DNA of 64,000 nt from Agromyces aureus (GTDB lineage: Bacteria > Actinomycetota > Actinomycetes > Actinomycetales > Microbacteriaceae). Every line of letters starts with the position of its first letter. Position 1 is the first letter of the stretch. Made by a program: the position numbers and the translations under genes. The stretch is from contig NZ_CP013979.1 of assembly GCF_001660485.1 (NCBI RefSeq), positions 2,666,001-2,730,000 of the forward strand, written 5' to 3'. The notes beneath the pieces were generated by a model, which was not told where the DNA came from, made no database searches, and saw only the letters and a program-made list of their open reading frames with translations. Positions 50,021-58,972 of the stretch are shown piece by piece.

Positions 50021-52249
50021 TCAGGCCCGCGCGCGGGCCGGTTCCCCGACGGTTGCTTCTCCGAGTGTGCCCGCCCGGTCGCCGAGGAGCGCCCTGGTGC
50101 TGGCTTCGGGTCGGAGGTCGAGTCGGCGCAGGAGCTGCGCGTTCAGGGCGACGATGATGGTCGAAAGTGACATCAGGATCGCGCCGACGGACATGGGTAG
50201 GACGAAACCGATAGGTGCGAGCACTCCGGCGGCGAGCGGAACCGAGATGAGGTTGTACCCGGCAGCCCACCAGAGGTTCTGCTTCATCTTCCGGTAGCTC
50301 GCCCGGGACAACTGGATCACGGAGAGGACCGAGCGGGGGTCGTCGCTCGCGAGGATCACCCCGGCCGACGCGATCGCGACGTCGGTGCCGGCACCGATGG
50401 CGATGCCCACATCTGCCTGCGCGAGAGCCGGGGCATCGTTCACGCCGTCGCCGACCATGGCGACCTTCCTGCCCTCGCTCTGCAGTTCCTTGACCTTTGC
50501 GGACTTGTCCTCGGGTCGCACTCCGGCAAAGTACCGGTCGATGCCCAGTTCGGTCGCGACCGAGTGCGCGACCGCGTCAGCGTCGCCGGTGATCATGACC
50601 ACCTGCACGCCGAGCTCGTGGAGTGCCGCGACGGCTTCACGGGACTCGTCTCGGATCGCGTCGGCGAGTTTGAGCGCTCCGATGACTCGACCGTTCTGGA
50701 GGACGTGCAAGATGATCGCGCCGTCCTGCCGCCACAGGTCGGCGACCGGCAGTTCTGCGGCGTTCTCCTCCGAGAGAAGGTGCGGGCCGCCAACACGGAT
50801 CCGTGCCGACTCGACCGTCGCGGTCACGCCGACAGCGGGTGCGGAATCGAACTCGGTTGCTCGAGGGATAGTGAGACGTCGCTTGTTTGCCGTCGCGACG
50901 ATCGCGCGGGCGAGCGGATGCTCAGAGTCGGCCTCCGCGGCGGCAGCCAGGGCGAGCACCTGGTCGGCGTCCCACCCGTCCACGGTGTCGATGCTGCTGA
51001 CGGTGGGCTCGCCCTTGGTGAGGGTGCCGGTCTTGTCGAACAGGACGGCATCCACGGTGCGCATGCTCTCGAGCGCGAGTCGGTCCTTGATGAGCACGCC
51101 ACCACGGGCGGCGCGTTCCGTCGCAATTGAGACGACGAGGGGAATCGCCAGGCCGAGCGCGTGCGGGCACGCGATCACCAGCACGGTGATCGTCCTGACG
51201 ACGGCTTGGTCTGGGTCTCCCATCAGAGTCCAGACGATCGCGGTGATGACGGCCGCGCCGAGCGCGAACCAGAACAACGCCGCCGCCGCCTTGTCGGCGA
51301 TCCGCTGAGCACGCGATGACGAGTTCTGCGCCTCCGTGACCAGCCGTTGGATGCCGGCCAGGGCGGTATCGTCGCCGACCGCGGTGACTTCGACGCGGAT
51401 GCCGGAATCCGTCGCCACCGTCCCGGCGACGACCGGGTCACCTTCGCTGCGGCGGACCGGCTTGGACTCGCCGGTGATCATCGACTCATCCACGCTCGCC
51501 GACCCGCTCACCACCCGGCCATCGGCAGGGACACGACCGCCAGGGCGTACGACGACGACGTCACCCGCACGGAGGTCGCCGGGTGGCACGGTGACAATCG
51601 CGGCGCCGTCGACGCGTTCAACCTCGTCGGGCAGGAGCGCGGCGAGCGAGTCGAGCGCCGAGGTGGTCTGCGCGAGGGAGCGCATCTCGACCCAGTGTCC
51701 GAGCAGCATGATCACGATCAGCAGCGCGAGCTCCCACCAGAAGTCGAGCTCGTGGTCCAGCACTCCAAGGCTCGCGCCCCAGGATGCGAGGAATGCGACC
51801 GTGATCGCCAGCCCGATCAGGAGCATCATGCCGGGCTTGAGGGCACGGATCTCCGAGACGGCGCCGGTGAGGAATGGTCGCCCGCCCCACACATACATCA
51901 CGGTTCCAAGGACCGGCGAGATCCACACGACCCACGATTGGTCGGGCAGTTCGTAGCCGATCACCATGGCGAACATCGGCGAGAACGCGACGACCGGGAC
52001 GGCAAGGATCAAGTTGATCCAGAACAGGCGCCGGAACTGACCGACATGATCGCCGTGCCCCGAGTGCCCATCGTGCCCATCGTGCCCATCGTGTCCATCG
52101 TGTTCGGCGTCGTGCCCGGCGTGCATGTCATGGTCGTGCTGCTGTTCGTGGCCGGTGTGTTCGTGCTCTGCGTGCGTGGGGATCGGCTGTGATCCTGTGG
52201 TTCGGGCAGCCGAGGCCTGATCACTGTGGTGCTGGTGCTGGTCGTTCAT
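50021..52249 (-). CDS. copB: CopB-type copper-exporting P-type ATPase
   Basis: 742 aa from the ATG at 52249. The N-terminal 70 residues are His/Asp-rich ([19 protein letters not shown]), the metal-collecting tail of CopB pumps, in place of an MXCXXC domain. The membrane motif is CPH ([15 protein letters not shown], about 363), diagnostic of P1B-3. [12 protein letters not shown] (about 406), SEHPLARAI and [11 protein letters not shown] (about 598) are intact. It should drive Cu(I)/Cu(II) out of the cytoplasm. Third gene after the CsoR boxes, following copZ and the YHS-like gene. Confidence 0.93.
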   Translation of the reverse strand: MNDQHQHHSDQASAARTTGSQPIPTHAEHEHTGHEQQHDHDMHAGHDAEHDGHDGHDGHDGHSGHGDHVGQFRRLFWINLILAVPVVAFSPMFAMVIGYELPDQSWVVWISPVLGTVMYVWGGRPFLTGAVSEIRALKPGMMLLIGLAITVAFLASWGASLGVLDHELDFWWELALLIVIMLLGHWVEMRSLAQTTSALDSLAALLPDEVERVDGAAIVTVPPGDLRAGDVVVVRPGGRVPADGRVVSGSASVDESMITGESKPVRRSEGDPVVAGTVATDSGIRVEVTAVGDDTALAGIQRLVTEAQNSSSRAQRIADKAAAALFWFALGAAVITAIVWTLMGDPDQAVVRTITVLVIACPHALGLAIPLVVSIATERAARGGVLIKDRLALESMRTVDAVLFDKTGTLTKGEPTVSSIDTVDGWDADQVLALAAAAEADSEHPLARAIVATANKRRLTIPRATEFDSAPAVGVTATVESARIRVGGPHLLSEENAAELPVADLWRQDGAIILHVLQNGRVIGALKLADAIRDESREAVAALHELGVQVVMITGDADAVAHSVATELGIDRYFAGVRPEDKSAKVKELQSEGRKVAMVGDGVNDAPALAQADVGIAIGAGTDVAIASAGVILASDDPRSVLSVIQLSRASYRKMKQNLWWAAGYNLISVPLAAGVLAPIGFVLPMSVGAILMSLSTIIVALNAQLLRRLDLRPEASTRALLGDRAGTLGEATVGEPARARA
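52064..52102. repeat. 9-bp minisatellite inside copB
   Basis: Four tandem GTGCCCATC-type units (the last reads GTGTCCATC) encode the HDG triplets of the His-rich CopB N-terminus. Copy number is likely to vary between strains by slippage. Confidence 0.8.
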
Positions 52250-52295
52250 GGTTCGGCCTTCTCTCAAACGCGAGCGGCGAGGTGGGTTGTGTCGG

Positions 52296-52547
52296 CTATG
52301 CGGCGATGTATGCGGCCGGATCTGCGTCGAACTTCGGGCCGCAGCCGGCGCAGCAGAACCAATATCGGACGCCGTCGACGTCACGGTACAGACCGGCGGC
52401 CTCCGCCGTGGACTTGACCACGGTGCTGCCCTTCATGACCGGGCACTCGGCGAGGTCTCCGGGGGTGTCCTGGCTGAGCAGGTTTGCTGCGTGGTCGGGA
52501 ATGGCTGCGTGAGACGGAGCGGGGATGCTGCAGCAGCTGTCGTTCAT
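52296..52547 (-). CDS. Small YHS/TRASH-like metal-binding protein
   Basis: 83 aa. [12 protein letters not shown] at the start and the C-terminal module [11 protein letters not shown] then [20 protein letters not shown] match the YHS/TRASH pattern (C-P-V, F/C-C-x2-C, F), where the cysteines bind copper or other soft metals. It lies between copZ and copB and probably passes copper to the pump. Confidence 0.78.
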   Translation of the reverse strand: MNDSCCSIPAPSHAAIPDHAANLLSQDTPGDLAECPVMKGSTVVKSTAEAAGLYRDVDGVRYWFCCAGCGPKFDADPAAYIAA

Positions 52548-52640
52548 GGTGGTGAGTCCTTCAATGGTCGGGCGAACTGTGGGTCGTCAGTATGCACGGG
52601 TGGCGCGTCATGTGCGTGCGGCATAAGCGGCGACCCAGAA

Positions 52641-52850
52641 TCAGGCCCGGGCCGCCTGATAGCCGGCTTCCTCGACCGCTGCCAGCACTGCTAAATCATC
52701 GATCGGCTGCTCGCCCGACACGAGCAGACGCCCGCTCGCGGCTGACACATCAATCGTGGACACACCCGCCACCTGCTGCACCTCTTCGCGCACGGACATT
52801 TCACAATGTCCGCACGTCATGCCAGTGACCGTGTACTCAATCGTGGCCAT
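52641..52850 (-). CDS. copZ: CopZ-type copper chaperone
   Basis: 69 aa ferredoxin-like HMA domain: YTVTGMTCGHCEMSVREEV carries the CxxC site at residues 13-16. AAGGAGGAGAG precedes the ATG at 52850. It collects cytoplasmic Cu(I) and hands it to CopB. First gene of the operon, directly after the CsoR boxes. Confidence 0.92.
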   Translation of the reverse strand: MATIEYTVTGMTCGHCEMSVREEVQQVAGVSTIDVSAASGRLLVSGEQPIDDLAVLAAVEEAGYQAARA

Positions 52851-52866
52851 CACACTCTCCTCCTTG

Positions 52867-52914
52867 ATACCACTGGGGGGTATATTTGTGGCAACGGTAT
52901 ACCCCCTAGGCGTA
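52867..52914. promoter_or_regulatory. Two CsoR-type boxes upstream of copZ
   Basis: ATACCACTGGGGGGTAT (52867-52883) and TATACCCCCTAGGCGTA (52898-52914), spaced 31 bp start to start. Both have the G-tract/C-tract flanked by TAT typical of CsoR operators. This is the promoter region of the copZ-YHS-copB-csoR operon. Confidence 0.72.
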
Positions 52915-52999
52915 TTCCGCAATGAGAGTGAGTTGCGCTTCGCCGTGCGCGAGGCACCCTCGGTCGGCGGCTAAAACGTCCAGGTCCGACAGTCGGTCA

Positions 53000-53062
53000 C
53001 CCAGTGCGCCACTTTGAGTCGCAGCGTCGCTGGTCGTCACAGGACGGCTCGTCGCGCAGGCG
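53000..53062. repeat. Dispersed intergenic repeat, copy 2
   Basis: Second copy of the sequence at 45132-45197, in the same orientation, between the CsoR boxes and the cmtR promoter. Confidence 0.75.
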
Positions 53063-53104
53063 TATCGGGGCTCTCCAAGGCGCGCACGGTCCAGGCATTA
53101 ATAC

Positions 53105-53124
53105 TACAGCCGTCACTGTATAGT
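53105..53124 (+). promoter_or_regulatory. CmtR-type operator and -10 box (copy 2)
   Basis: TACAG-CCGTCA-CTGTA (53105-53120) running into TATAGT (53119-53124), seven bases before the GTG start. Same layout as 14465-14484, so both cmtR genes are likely leaderless and self-repressed. Confidence 0.65.
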
Positions 53125-53130
53125 CATCGG

Positions 53131-53487
53131 GTGCTGACTATTGCTTCCCGTCTTGATGTGATGAACCGGCTCGGCCGGGCGATGGCGGATCCGACGCGCT
53201 CGCGGATCCTGATGACCCTCCTCCAGGGACCGAGCTATCCCGCGGTCCTCTCCCGCAGCCTCGAGCTCACCCGCTCGAACGTCTCCAACCACCTCACCTG
53301 TCTGCGGGACTGCGGCATCGTTGTCGCCGAGCCCGAGGGGCGCCAGACTCGCTACGAGATCGCCGACCCGCATCTCGCCCGCGCACTGACCGCGCTGGTC
53401 GACGTCACCCTCGCCGTCGACGAGAGCGCACCCTGCATCGACCCGGCATGCACCATCGCCGGCTGCTGCGAGGAAGACGCCCGATGA
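53131..53487 (+). CDS. cmtR: CmtR-type ArsR/SmtB Cd/Pb-sensing repressor (copy 2)
   Basis: 118 aa from a GTG at 53131. Very similar to the protein of 14491-14850 (LTIASRLDVMNRLGRAMADP, then LTRSNVSNHLTCLRDCGIV). The CLRDC helix and tail cysteines (APCIDPACTIAGCC) are kept. Codon choice is much more GC-rich at third positions than copy 1 (CTC/CTG, GCC), pointing to separate histories. Overlaps the CDF gene by 4 bp (ATGA). Confidence 0.87.
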   Translation: MLTIASRLDVMNRLGRAMADPTRSRILMTLLQGPSYPAVLSRSLELTRSNVSNHLTCLRDCGIVVAEPEGRQTRYEIADPHLARALTALVDVTLAVDESAPCIDPACTIAGCCEEDAR

Positions 53488-54146
53488 GCGCCACCCTCAC
53501 CGAACAGCGGCGTGCCACGCTTCACCGGCGGGTGCGGTTCATCGTCGCCTTCACGATCACGTACAACGTCATCGAAGCGATCGTCGCGATCTGGGCCGGC
53601 ACGGTCGCGTCCTCGGCCGCGTTGATCGGGTTCGGTCTGGACTCGGTCGTCGAGGTCCTCTCTGCTGTCGCGGTCGCGTGGCAATTCACGCGCAAGGACC
53701 CCGAGCGGTGGGAGAAGGCCACGGTCCGAGCGATCGGCATCGCGTTCTTCGCCCTGGCCGGATACGTCATCATCGACGCACTGCTGACCCTCACCGGTGC
53801 GCAGGATGTGGACCACAGCCCGCTCGGCATCGGGATCGCCACGCTCAGCCTCCTGGTCATGCCGGTGCTCGCGTGGTTCGAGTTCCGGACCGGCCGCGAG
53901 CTCGGTTCCAAGAGCGTCCTGGCCGACGCGAAGCAGCTGCTGCTGTGTGTCTACCTCTCCGGAACCGTCCTGATCGGGCTGCTCCTGAACTCCCTGTTCG
54001 GATGGATGTGGGCCGACTCGGTCGCCGCGCTCGTGGTCGCCGTCCTCGCGATCCGTGAAGGTATCGAGGCCTGGCGCGGCGAGGTCGAATCACCCTTCGG
54101 ACTCCTCGACGACGACGATGACGATGACGAGGAAGGGCACGCATGA
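53484..54146 (+). CDS. CDF-family cation transporter (CmtR-linked)
   Basis: 220 aa, about six spans, lacking a large C-terminal domain. Helix 2 has GFGLDSVVEVLSAVAVAWQF and helix 5 LADAKQLLLCVYLSGTVLIG; the end is an Asp tract followed by EEGHA. It resembles the mycobacterial CDF protein encoded near cmtR-type regulators. It should export Cd, Zn or Pb with proton exchange. The Asp-rich tail may bind metal. Coupled to cmtR by ATGA. Confidence 0.84.
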   Translation: MSATLTEQRRATLHRRVRFIVAFTITYNVIEAIVAIWAGTVASSAALIGFGLDSVVEVLSAVAVAWQFTRKDPERWEKATVRAIGIAFFALAGYVIIDALLTLTGAQDVDHSPLGIGIATLSLLVMPVLAWFEFRTGRELGSKSVLADAKQLLLCVYLSGTVLIGLLLNSLFGWMWADSVAALVVAVLAIREGIEAWRGEVESPFGLLDDDDDDDEEGHA

Positions 54147-54204
54147 TGGACGCGGGAAACACCCATCGCACGGTGCGAGCGACGACCCTGCTGTGGGGAA
54201 CCCG

Positions 54205-54858
54205 GTGAAGCGAAGCACGAAGATCCAGGCCGGCATCCTCGCGGGCGTGCTCCTCGCGGGCGGCGCCGGCATCCTCGCGATCGCACTGAACCAGCCCGGT
54301 GCCGCGCAGAGCGCGCCGAGCACGTCGACGGTCGTCGCTGAGAACAGCCACCGCCTGGATGTCGCGGAGAACAGTGAGGTCACGTTCACCGAGTTCCTCG
54401 ACTTCGAATGCGAAGTCTGCGGTGCCGTCTACCCGGTCGTCGAGGAACTCCGCGAGGAGTATGCCGGCCGCGTCACCTTCGTGACCCGGTACTTCCCGCT
54501 GCCCGGGCACTTCAATTCACGAAACGCGGCGATCGCCGTTGAAGCGGCCGCCCGGCAGGGCAAGTTCGAAGAGATGTACCACCGCATGTTCGAGACCCAG
54601 GCCGAGTGGGGCGAACAAAAGGTCTCCGCGGCCGACCGGTTCCGGGAATTCGCCGAGGAACTCGGACTCGACCTCGACGCCTACGATGCTGCGATTGCTG
54701 ATCCAGCCACCGAGGCCAGAGTCCAGCAGGACTACGACGCCGCGACAGCGTTGGGCGCCACCGGCACACCGACGATCTTCATCAACGACGAGTACATCCC
54801 ACTCACCTCACCCGATGACCTCCGCAAAGCGCTCGACGCCGCCCTCAGCGAGCAGTGA
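54205..54858 (+). CDS. DsbA-like membrane-anchored thiol oxidoreductase
   Basis: 217 aa from a GTG at 54205 after GGGGAA. One N-terminal membrane helix (ILAGVLLAGGAGILAIALNQ), then the thioredoxin fold with active site FECEVCGAVYPV and GTPTIFINDEYIPLT. It is the intact version of the remnant at 16850-17335 and a paralog of 21593-22318. Linked to metal-efflux genes, it may protect or refold exported cysteine proteins from Cd/Pb damage (inference). Confidence 0.87.
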   Translation: MKRSTKIQAGILAGVLLAGGAGILAIALNQPGAAQSAPSTSTVVAENSHRLDVAENSEVTFTEFLDFECEVCGAVYPVVEELREEYAGRVTFVTRYFPLPGHFNSRNAAIAVEAAARQGKFEEMYHRMFETQAEWGEQKVSAADRFREFAEELGLDLDAYDAAIADPATEARVQQDYDAATALGATGTPTIFINDEYIPLTSPDDLRKALDAALSEQ

Positions 54859-55208
54859 GTGCGGCGATGGCCAACACAGAGGAGCATGGCGGTGTGAGCA
54901 TCGAAATCCTCCACATCGACGACTGCCCGAACTGGGCAGAGGCGGGTGATCGTGTCCGTGAAGCGGTCCGGTCGCTGCGCGACGACAACGGCATCGAGAT
55001 ATCCTTCCGGCTGCTGAGCTCTCCTGAAGACGCCATGCAGGTCCGGTTCGCGGGATCACCCACGATCCTTCTCAACGGGGAGGACCTCTTCCCGGGCGGA
55101 GAACCGACCTCGGAATTGGCGTGCCGCGTTTACGCGACGCCAACCGGATTGGCCGGCCTGCCCACCACCGAGCAGATAATCGATGCGGTGGCATCGCGTG
55201 AACGCTGA
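54855..55208 (+). CDS. Small thioredoxin-like protein
   Basis: 117 aa from a GTG overlapping the dsbA stop (GTGA); an ATG four codons later is the alternative. ILHIDDCPNWAEAGDRVREA replaces the usual CxxC with a single active Cys, and FAGSPTILLNGEDLFPGGEP is the cis-Pro half of a thioredoxin fold. Such proteins accompany mercury/cadmium loci and are described as DF-family thioredoxin-like proteins. Probably a cytoplasmic thiol or metal carrier. Confidence 0.72.
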   Translation: MSAAMANTEEHGGVSIEILHIDDCPNWAEAGDRVREAVRSLRDDNGIEISFRLLSSPEDAMQVRFAGSPTILLNGEDLFPGGEPTSELACRVYATPTGLAGLPTTEQIIDAVASRER

Positions 55209-55347
55209 CCAGGCAGTTGCCTGCTCGTGCTGCGGCAGAACGCTGCCGCGGTCCAAAGTGCACGAATTGCGCGAAGGCACAAGCTACCTGTGTCGCCGAT
55301 GCGGGCTTTGGATCGCCCTGCGACCACGCAACGACAAGCTCAAGTAG
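55198..55347 (+). CDS. 49-aa zinc-ribbon-like microprotein
   Basis: GTG at 55198, 11 bp inside the previous gene. VACSCCGRTLPRSKV, a spacer, then YLCRRCGLWIALRPR give two CxxC knuckles that should bind one zinc, with basic residues in between. It follows the thioredoxin-like gene with 11-bp overlap, so it is probably translated from the same mRNA. Function unknown; a metal-buffering or RNA-binding role is conceivable. Confidence 0.55.
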   Translation: MNADQAVACSCCGRTLPRSKVHELREGTSYLCRRCGLWIALRPRNDKLK

Positions 55348-55559
55348 CGAGCTTTCTGTACATCGACTTACGCCCCATCGGATGCCCGCAACCCGGTCGA
55401 CCGTCGCTCCCGACGTCGGTTGAGCCGCTCGCCCGAGACCGTCTAGTCGCATGGGTGCGTTTGACCCGCCCGGTGATCACGCCCGCGAAGGTGCCCTATT
55501 CGGACGCGACGGATCTCGCACGGGTCTCAGATTGAGCACCACGATCTTCACGCAGGTAA

Positions 55560-56714
55560 CTATGTCGGGCCCGTCCCAAGCGAACTGAGCCACAGCGATA
55601 GGCGGGCACGCCAGCGCCCTGGTTCAGGGTTCCAAGTGAGCGTGTGGTCGGAATCTACCGCGGCCAGTTCGACCGATCGATGGGCTTGAGCGAACTTGCG
55701 CGCCAGCTCAAACGGCGCCGACGTATCCGCGGTCCCATGAATCAGCAGGATTGGGAATGAGCTTCGCATCTCGGCGGACACCCGGTCGAATTGCTCAGTT
55801 CGAACCGGTGCCGCGAGACCGAGAATCCTCGAGAGGGTCTTCGAGTTCAACCACGGCACGGCAAGCGCGCCGACCCATTTCGCCAAACCCGCGCGAGCGC
55901 AATTCGCCTTGATCGTCTCGACCCAATCGAGGATTGGTGATTCCAGCACGATGCCTGCCAGGTGCTCACGCACCCCCGATCGCGAGGCGAGTTGGAGTGC
56001 AATCGCGCCGCCCATCGACCAGCCAAAGAGGATGATCCGGCGAGCGCCCTGCTCAAGGGCGTATCGCACGGCGGAATCGACGTCATCAGTCTCCAGCGCT
56101 CCCAGCGTTGAACGGCCGCTGCCGACGCGGGGACCTTCACCGTCGTTCCGGTACGTCACAACGAGCGAGGTCAACCCAGCGGCTGCCGCGACCTGGACGC
56201 CTCGGAGCGTTCCGGCGCGAGAGCTGCCAAGCCCGTGGATGTGGATCGCCCAGTCCCCCGATTCGTGCTCGTCTGGAGGGATCAACCACGCGGGAGCTGG
56301 GCCGGCCGAGGTAATAGTCTCCACGTCGCGCGCGTGCAATCCAGCATCCGCCGGTGTCCGGAAGTAGATGCCGCTCCAAGAGGCACGCACGCCAGGCACG
56401 AGCGAGGGCGGCACGTCTGATTGCTCGACGTCCCGACCGACCAGGCCCGCACCAACGTCGTGGACCTCAGGGCCGAGTCTTACCCAAGCCCCGGATTCGA
56501 GAATCAGGTTGAACTTGCCGACGACTTCCGTCTTCGCCGTGCGCGAGAGGATGACTACAGGTGTCTCCCCCGAGTCATCCACGCCGCGAACAATGAGATC
56601 GAATCGCCGTGGACCAACAGGCGCCGTCACGCGCCGCGCGATGACGTACCCAAGGCCGCCGAACGCGAGGCTGAGCGCCGCGAGCGCGCCGAGCACAGCG
56701 CGAACCGGCCTCAC
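55560..56714 (-). CDS. Membrane-anchored alpha/beta hydrolase
   Basis: 384 aa. An N-terminal helix (VLGALAALSLAFGGLGYVIA) anchors the protein or is a signal. The C-terminal half is an alpha/beta hydrolase: IHIHGLGSSRAGTLRG (oxyanion region), FGWSMGGAIAL (Ser nucleophile), HGTADTSAPFE (Asp) and DSDHTLTWN (His). It is the last gene of the XRE-ImmA-membrane-protein-hydrolase operon (ATGA overlap). Substrate unknown; a lipid or peptidoglycan-linked ester is plausible given its location. Confidence 0.83.
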   Translation of the reverse strand: MRPVRAVLGALAALSLAFGGLGYVIARRVTAPVGPRRFDLIVRGVDDSGETPVVILSRTAKTEVVGKFNLILESGAWVRLGPEVHDVGAGLVGRDVEQSDVPPSLVPGVRASWSGIYFRTPADAGLHARDVETITSAGPAPAWLIPPDEHESGDWAIHIHGLGSSRAGTLRGVQVAAAAGLTSLVVTYRNDGEGPRVGSGRSTLGALETDDVDSAVRYALEQGARRIILFGWSMGGAIALQLASRSGVREHLAGIVLESPILDWVETIKANCARAGLAKWVGALAVPWLNSKTLSRILGLAAPVRTEQFDRVSAEMRSSFPILLIHGTADTSAPFELARKFAQAHRSVELAAVDSDHTLTWNPEPGRWRARLSLWLSSLGTGPT

Positions 56715-57703
56715 TGCCGCACCCGCGTCGAAGTGGCCGGAGTCGCACTCTCGCCGACCAGATGACGCTCAGCGTCCTCGAGCGATTGGAGATCCGCACC
56801 CCTGACAGCGAAGGCGACCCGTGTATCGATCATCGCGTCCCGGATCTCTACGACCTGGCGATGCAACAGCGTCTCAGGGTCATCCGCATCGAATACGGCC
56901 TCCGCGTTCCGACTGATACCCGGGTGGACGTCGGATGCCGCCTGCCAGACGGGCGCCAACCGGGCTGCGAGTTCCCTCGTGGTGCGTTCGCGCCGGCGAG
57001 TACGGACCGCCCGAGCGAACGGCTGCCCGGCGAACCCGCTGCACAGGAGTAGGAAGGTAAGCAGATACAGCGGGCCATAGAACACGGCCGCCGTGCTCAT
57101 CAGGCCCGTGTTGCCGGCGAGATGCGCGAGATCCATGACGATGATGTCGATGGTCAGTGAGATGCCGAACCCACAGCCCGCAACCAACAGCGCCGGCGGC
57201 AACGCCAGGATGCCGTGGCTGACGCGAACCTGCTCCGAGGCCACGACGGCCATCGCTCCGAGCACGACCGCGTAGTACGTGAAATGAATCATTGAATAGA
57301 CCGCCGCGGCGGGTTGCTGGCCAAGGTCGAGCATGAAGTTCGTCGTGGTCGCACCGCGCTCGATCAAGAAGAACGCGATCGAAGCGCTGAAGACGGCCGC
57401 GCCGAACACAACGCGACTGAGCGCAATCCGTACGGCTCGGGGCGGGTGGTCCGCTGCCTTCATGACGCCGCGGCCGAGCAGGAAGACGCCGGTCATCAGC
57501 GCGAGGTCGGCGACCAGCGTGACCACGTTCGATCCCCCCGCCGCAGCGTCGAGCGCGAGATACACGGCATCGATGTTGAGCGTCATCGAAATCGCGATCG
57601 TCACCGCGGCCCACGTGATGGTGCGCTCCACGCGTCCGCGACGCAGCACGAGCAGCGCGAGGACGAGCAGCCACATGAGGCCGGCCACGATGACGGACGT
57701 CAC
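56711..57703 (-). CDS. Multi-span membrane protein (MAB_1171c/DUF6545-like)
   Basis: 330 aa. Seven membrane spans occupy the first 240 residues (SVIVAGLMWLLVLALLVLRR, then TLVADLALMTGVFLLGRGV and others), followed by a soluble helical tail with DADDPETLLHRQVVEIRDAM. The layout is that of the MAB_1171c-type family, always found beside XRE and ImmA/IrrE genes in actinobacteria. Possibly a membrane sensor or effector of that module. ATGA overlaps on both sides. Confidence 0.72.
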   Translation of the reverse strand: MTSVIVAGLMWLLVLALLVLRRGRVERTITWAAVTIAISMTLNIDAVYLALDAAAGGSNVVTLVADLALMTGVFLLGRGVMKAADHPPRAVRIALSRVVFGAAVFSASIAFFLIERGATTTNFMLDLGQQPAAAVYSMIHFTYYAVVLGAMAVVASEQVRVSHGILALPPALLVAGCGFGISLTIDIIVMDLAHLAGNTGLMSTAAVFYGPLYLLTFLLLCSGFAGQPFARAVRTRRRERTTRELAARLAPVWQAASDVHPGISRNAEAVFDADDPETLLHRQVVEIRDAMIDTRVAFAVRGADLQSLEDAERHLVGESATPATSTRVRQ

Positions 57704-58164
57704 CCGAAGATCTCCACGAATCGAGAATCGTGCGTCACCGAGAGCCGGATGGCCGCAGCGAGGTGATCGGCCAGCGATTCGGCCGCGACCTCATGGGGGT
57801 CGTTGAGGTTCTGCCGTCGCAGCAGTCGTCGTCGGGTGGCCGGCGGGATGTCAGGCAGCAGAAAGTCGGGCACGCGAAGCTCTTCGCCATCGATGTGGCC
57901 GAGGATGAGGTGGGCGATCTCGTGGAGCACGAACTGCTGGCGGTGCAGCTGCGACTCAGTCGGGGCATGGAAGATGAGGTCCTCAGCCTCGAGCTCGACG
58001 AGTAAGGCACAGAGGCTCGCCTCATGGCCGAGCTCTTCCAATTCGACGATGCGGATGCTGCGTCCGCGGCGCTTCTCGATGACCTCGACCAGCGAATCAA
58101 ACGAGAACGCTTCCCCGAGCGCGAGACCATGCATTGCCGTCGACACCGCGACTGCGCTGTTCAC
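57700..58164 (-). CDS. ImmA/IrrE-family metallopeptidase
   Basis: 154 aa. The zinc motif HEIAH (LHEIAHLILGH, residues about 81-91) with a downstream Glu (AAESLADHLAAA) defines the family. ImmA cleaves the XRE repressor of ICEs and prophages during induction; IrrE/PprI cleaves DdrO. The likely target here is the XRE protein encoded 60 bp upstream on the same strand. It overlaps the next membrane-protein gene by 4 bp. Confidence 0.87.
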   Translation of the reverse strand: MNSAVAVSTAMHGLALGEAFSFDSLVEVIEKRRGRSIRIVELEELGHEASLCALLVELEAEDLIFHAPTESQLHRQQFVLHEIAHLILGHIDGEELRVPDFLLPDIPPATRRRLLRRQNLNDPHEVAAESLADHLAAAIRLSVTHDSRFVEIFG

Positions 58165-58224
58165 GTGTCTTTCTCCCTCCGGATCTGGGTTGGGCCAGGA
58201 TCCGCGACGTTCGGGCGCCGCTGG

Positions 58225-58647
58225 TCACGAACGGGTGATCTCCTCATCGAGATATCTGCTGATGGCATGAAGCGCATCGGGCGAGATATCGCCCAATGTA
58301 CGGGCGGCGTACGCCTTGACGCGCGCAGCGCGCATGGATCGCACAAGGTCGAGCTGTGCGCTCACTCGTTCCGGCGTTACCGCGCCGTCGTCGCCAGCGA
58401 GGAACTCGGCATCCACGTCGAAGTATGCGGCAAGCCCTTCATAAAGGCGGCGGTCTTGCACCCATCGGTGACCGTTGACCATGTACGTCCAGCGGGAGCG
58501 CGAAAGCTTCGTTCCGCGCTCGCTCAGGAATGCCGCGATCTGTGAATAGGTCGGCTCCGCGCCCGTCTCGGCGATCGCGACGTCGATGAGCAACCGCAGG
58601 CGGTTCGCCAGATTCTCCGCCGCTTGGCGGTTCTCGACGTCAGCCAT
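58225..58647 (-). CDS. XRE-type HTH regulator (ImmA/IrrE partner)
   Basis: 140 aa from an ATG at 58647 after GAAGAGGGG; a longer start at 58713 would place the ATG in operator 1. EPTYSQIAAFLSERGTKLSR then SRWTYMVNGHRWVQDRRLYE is the helix-turn-helix region of XRE proteins, and a C-terminal helical dimerisation part follows. It should repress its own operon through the palindromes at 58706-58810. A region between HTH and C-terminus (LAGDDGAVTPERVSAQLDLV) is a plausible cleavage linker for the adjacent peptidase (inference). Confidence 0.78.
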   Translation of the reverse strand: MADVENRQAAENLANRLRLLIDVAIAETGAEPTYSQIAAFLSERGTKLSRSRWTYMVNGHRWVQDRRLYEGLAAYFDVDAEFLAGDDGAVTPERVSAQLDLVRSMRAARVKAYAARTLGDISPDALHAISRYLDEEITRS

Positions 58648-58705
58648 GCTATTCAGCCCCTCTTCCTTCGGGTCAGGCAGGGTCAGGTGTTGCCGCTCAT
58701 CCAAA

Positions 58706-58810
58706 TTGAGCATTCTTCAATGTACCAATTGAGCATGCTCAAGACAAGGGTTGCGCGTGCTCAATCGAGCGTGGTAGACCGAACATCGACAGACTGTTGA
58801 GCATGCTCAA
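58706..58810. promoter_or_regulatory. Array of four TTGAGCATGCTCAA-type operators
   Basis: Perfect 14-bp palindromes TTGAGCATGCTCAA lie at 58729-58742 and 58797-58810. Imperfect copies are TTGAGCATTCTTCAA (58706-58720) and TTGCGCGTGCTCAA (58751-58764). They fill the gap between the minus-strand XRE operon and the plus-strand ArdC gene, so one repressor may control both directions. Confidence 0.78.
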
Positions 58811-58972
58811 TGAAGGGAGTTTGCACAGCGCATACATCGCGCATGTCTTCGCCAGCAGGGCCCGCGTCGACGACATGACCGCTCCAACGCGCCGGGGTGA
58901 CCCCGTGCGCCATCAGCACACCTCTGCGATAGCCGCCCATCCGCGCGGCCCTCGCTCCGGAAGGTGGTCATC

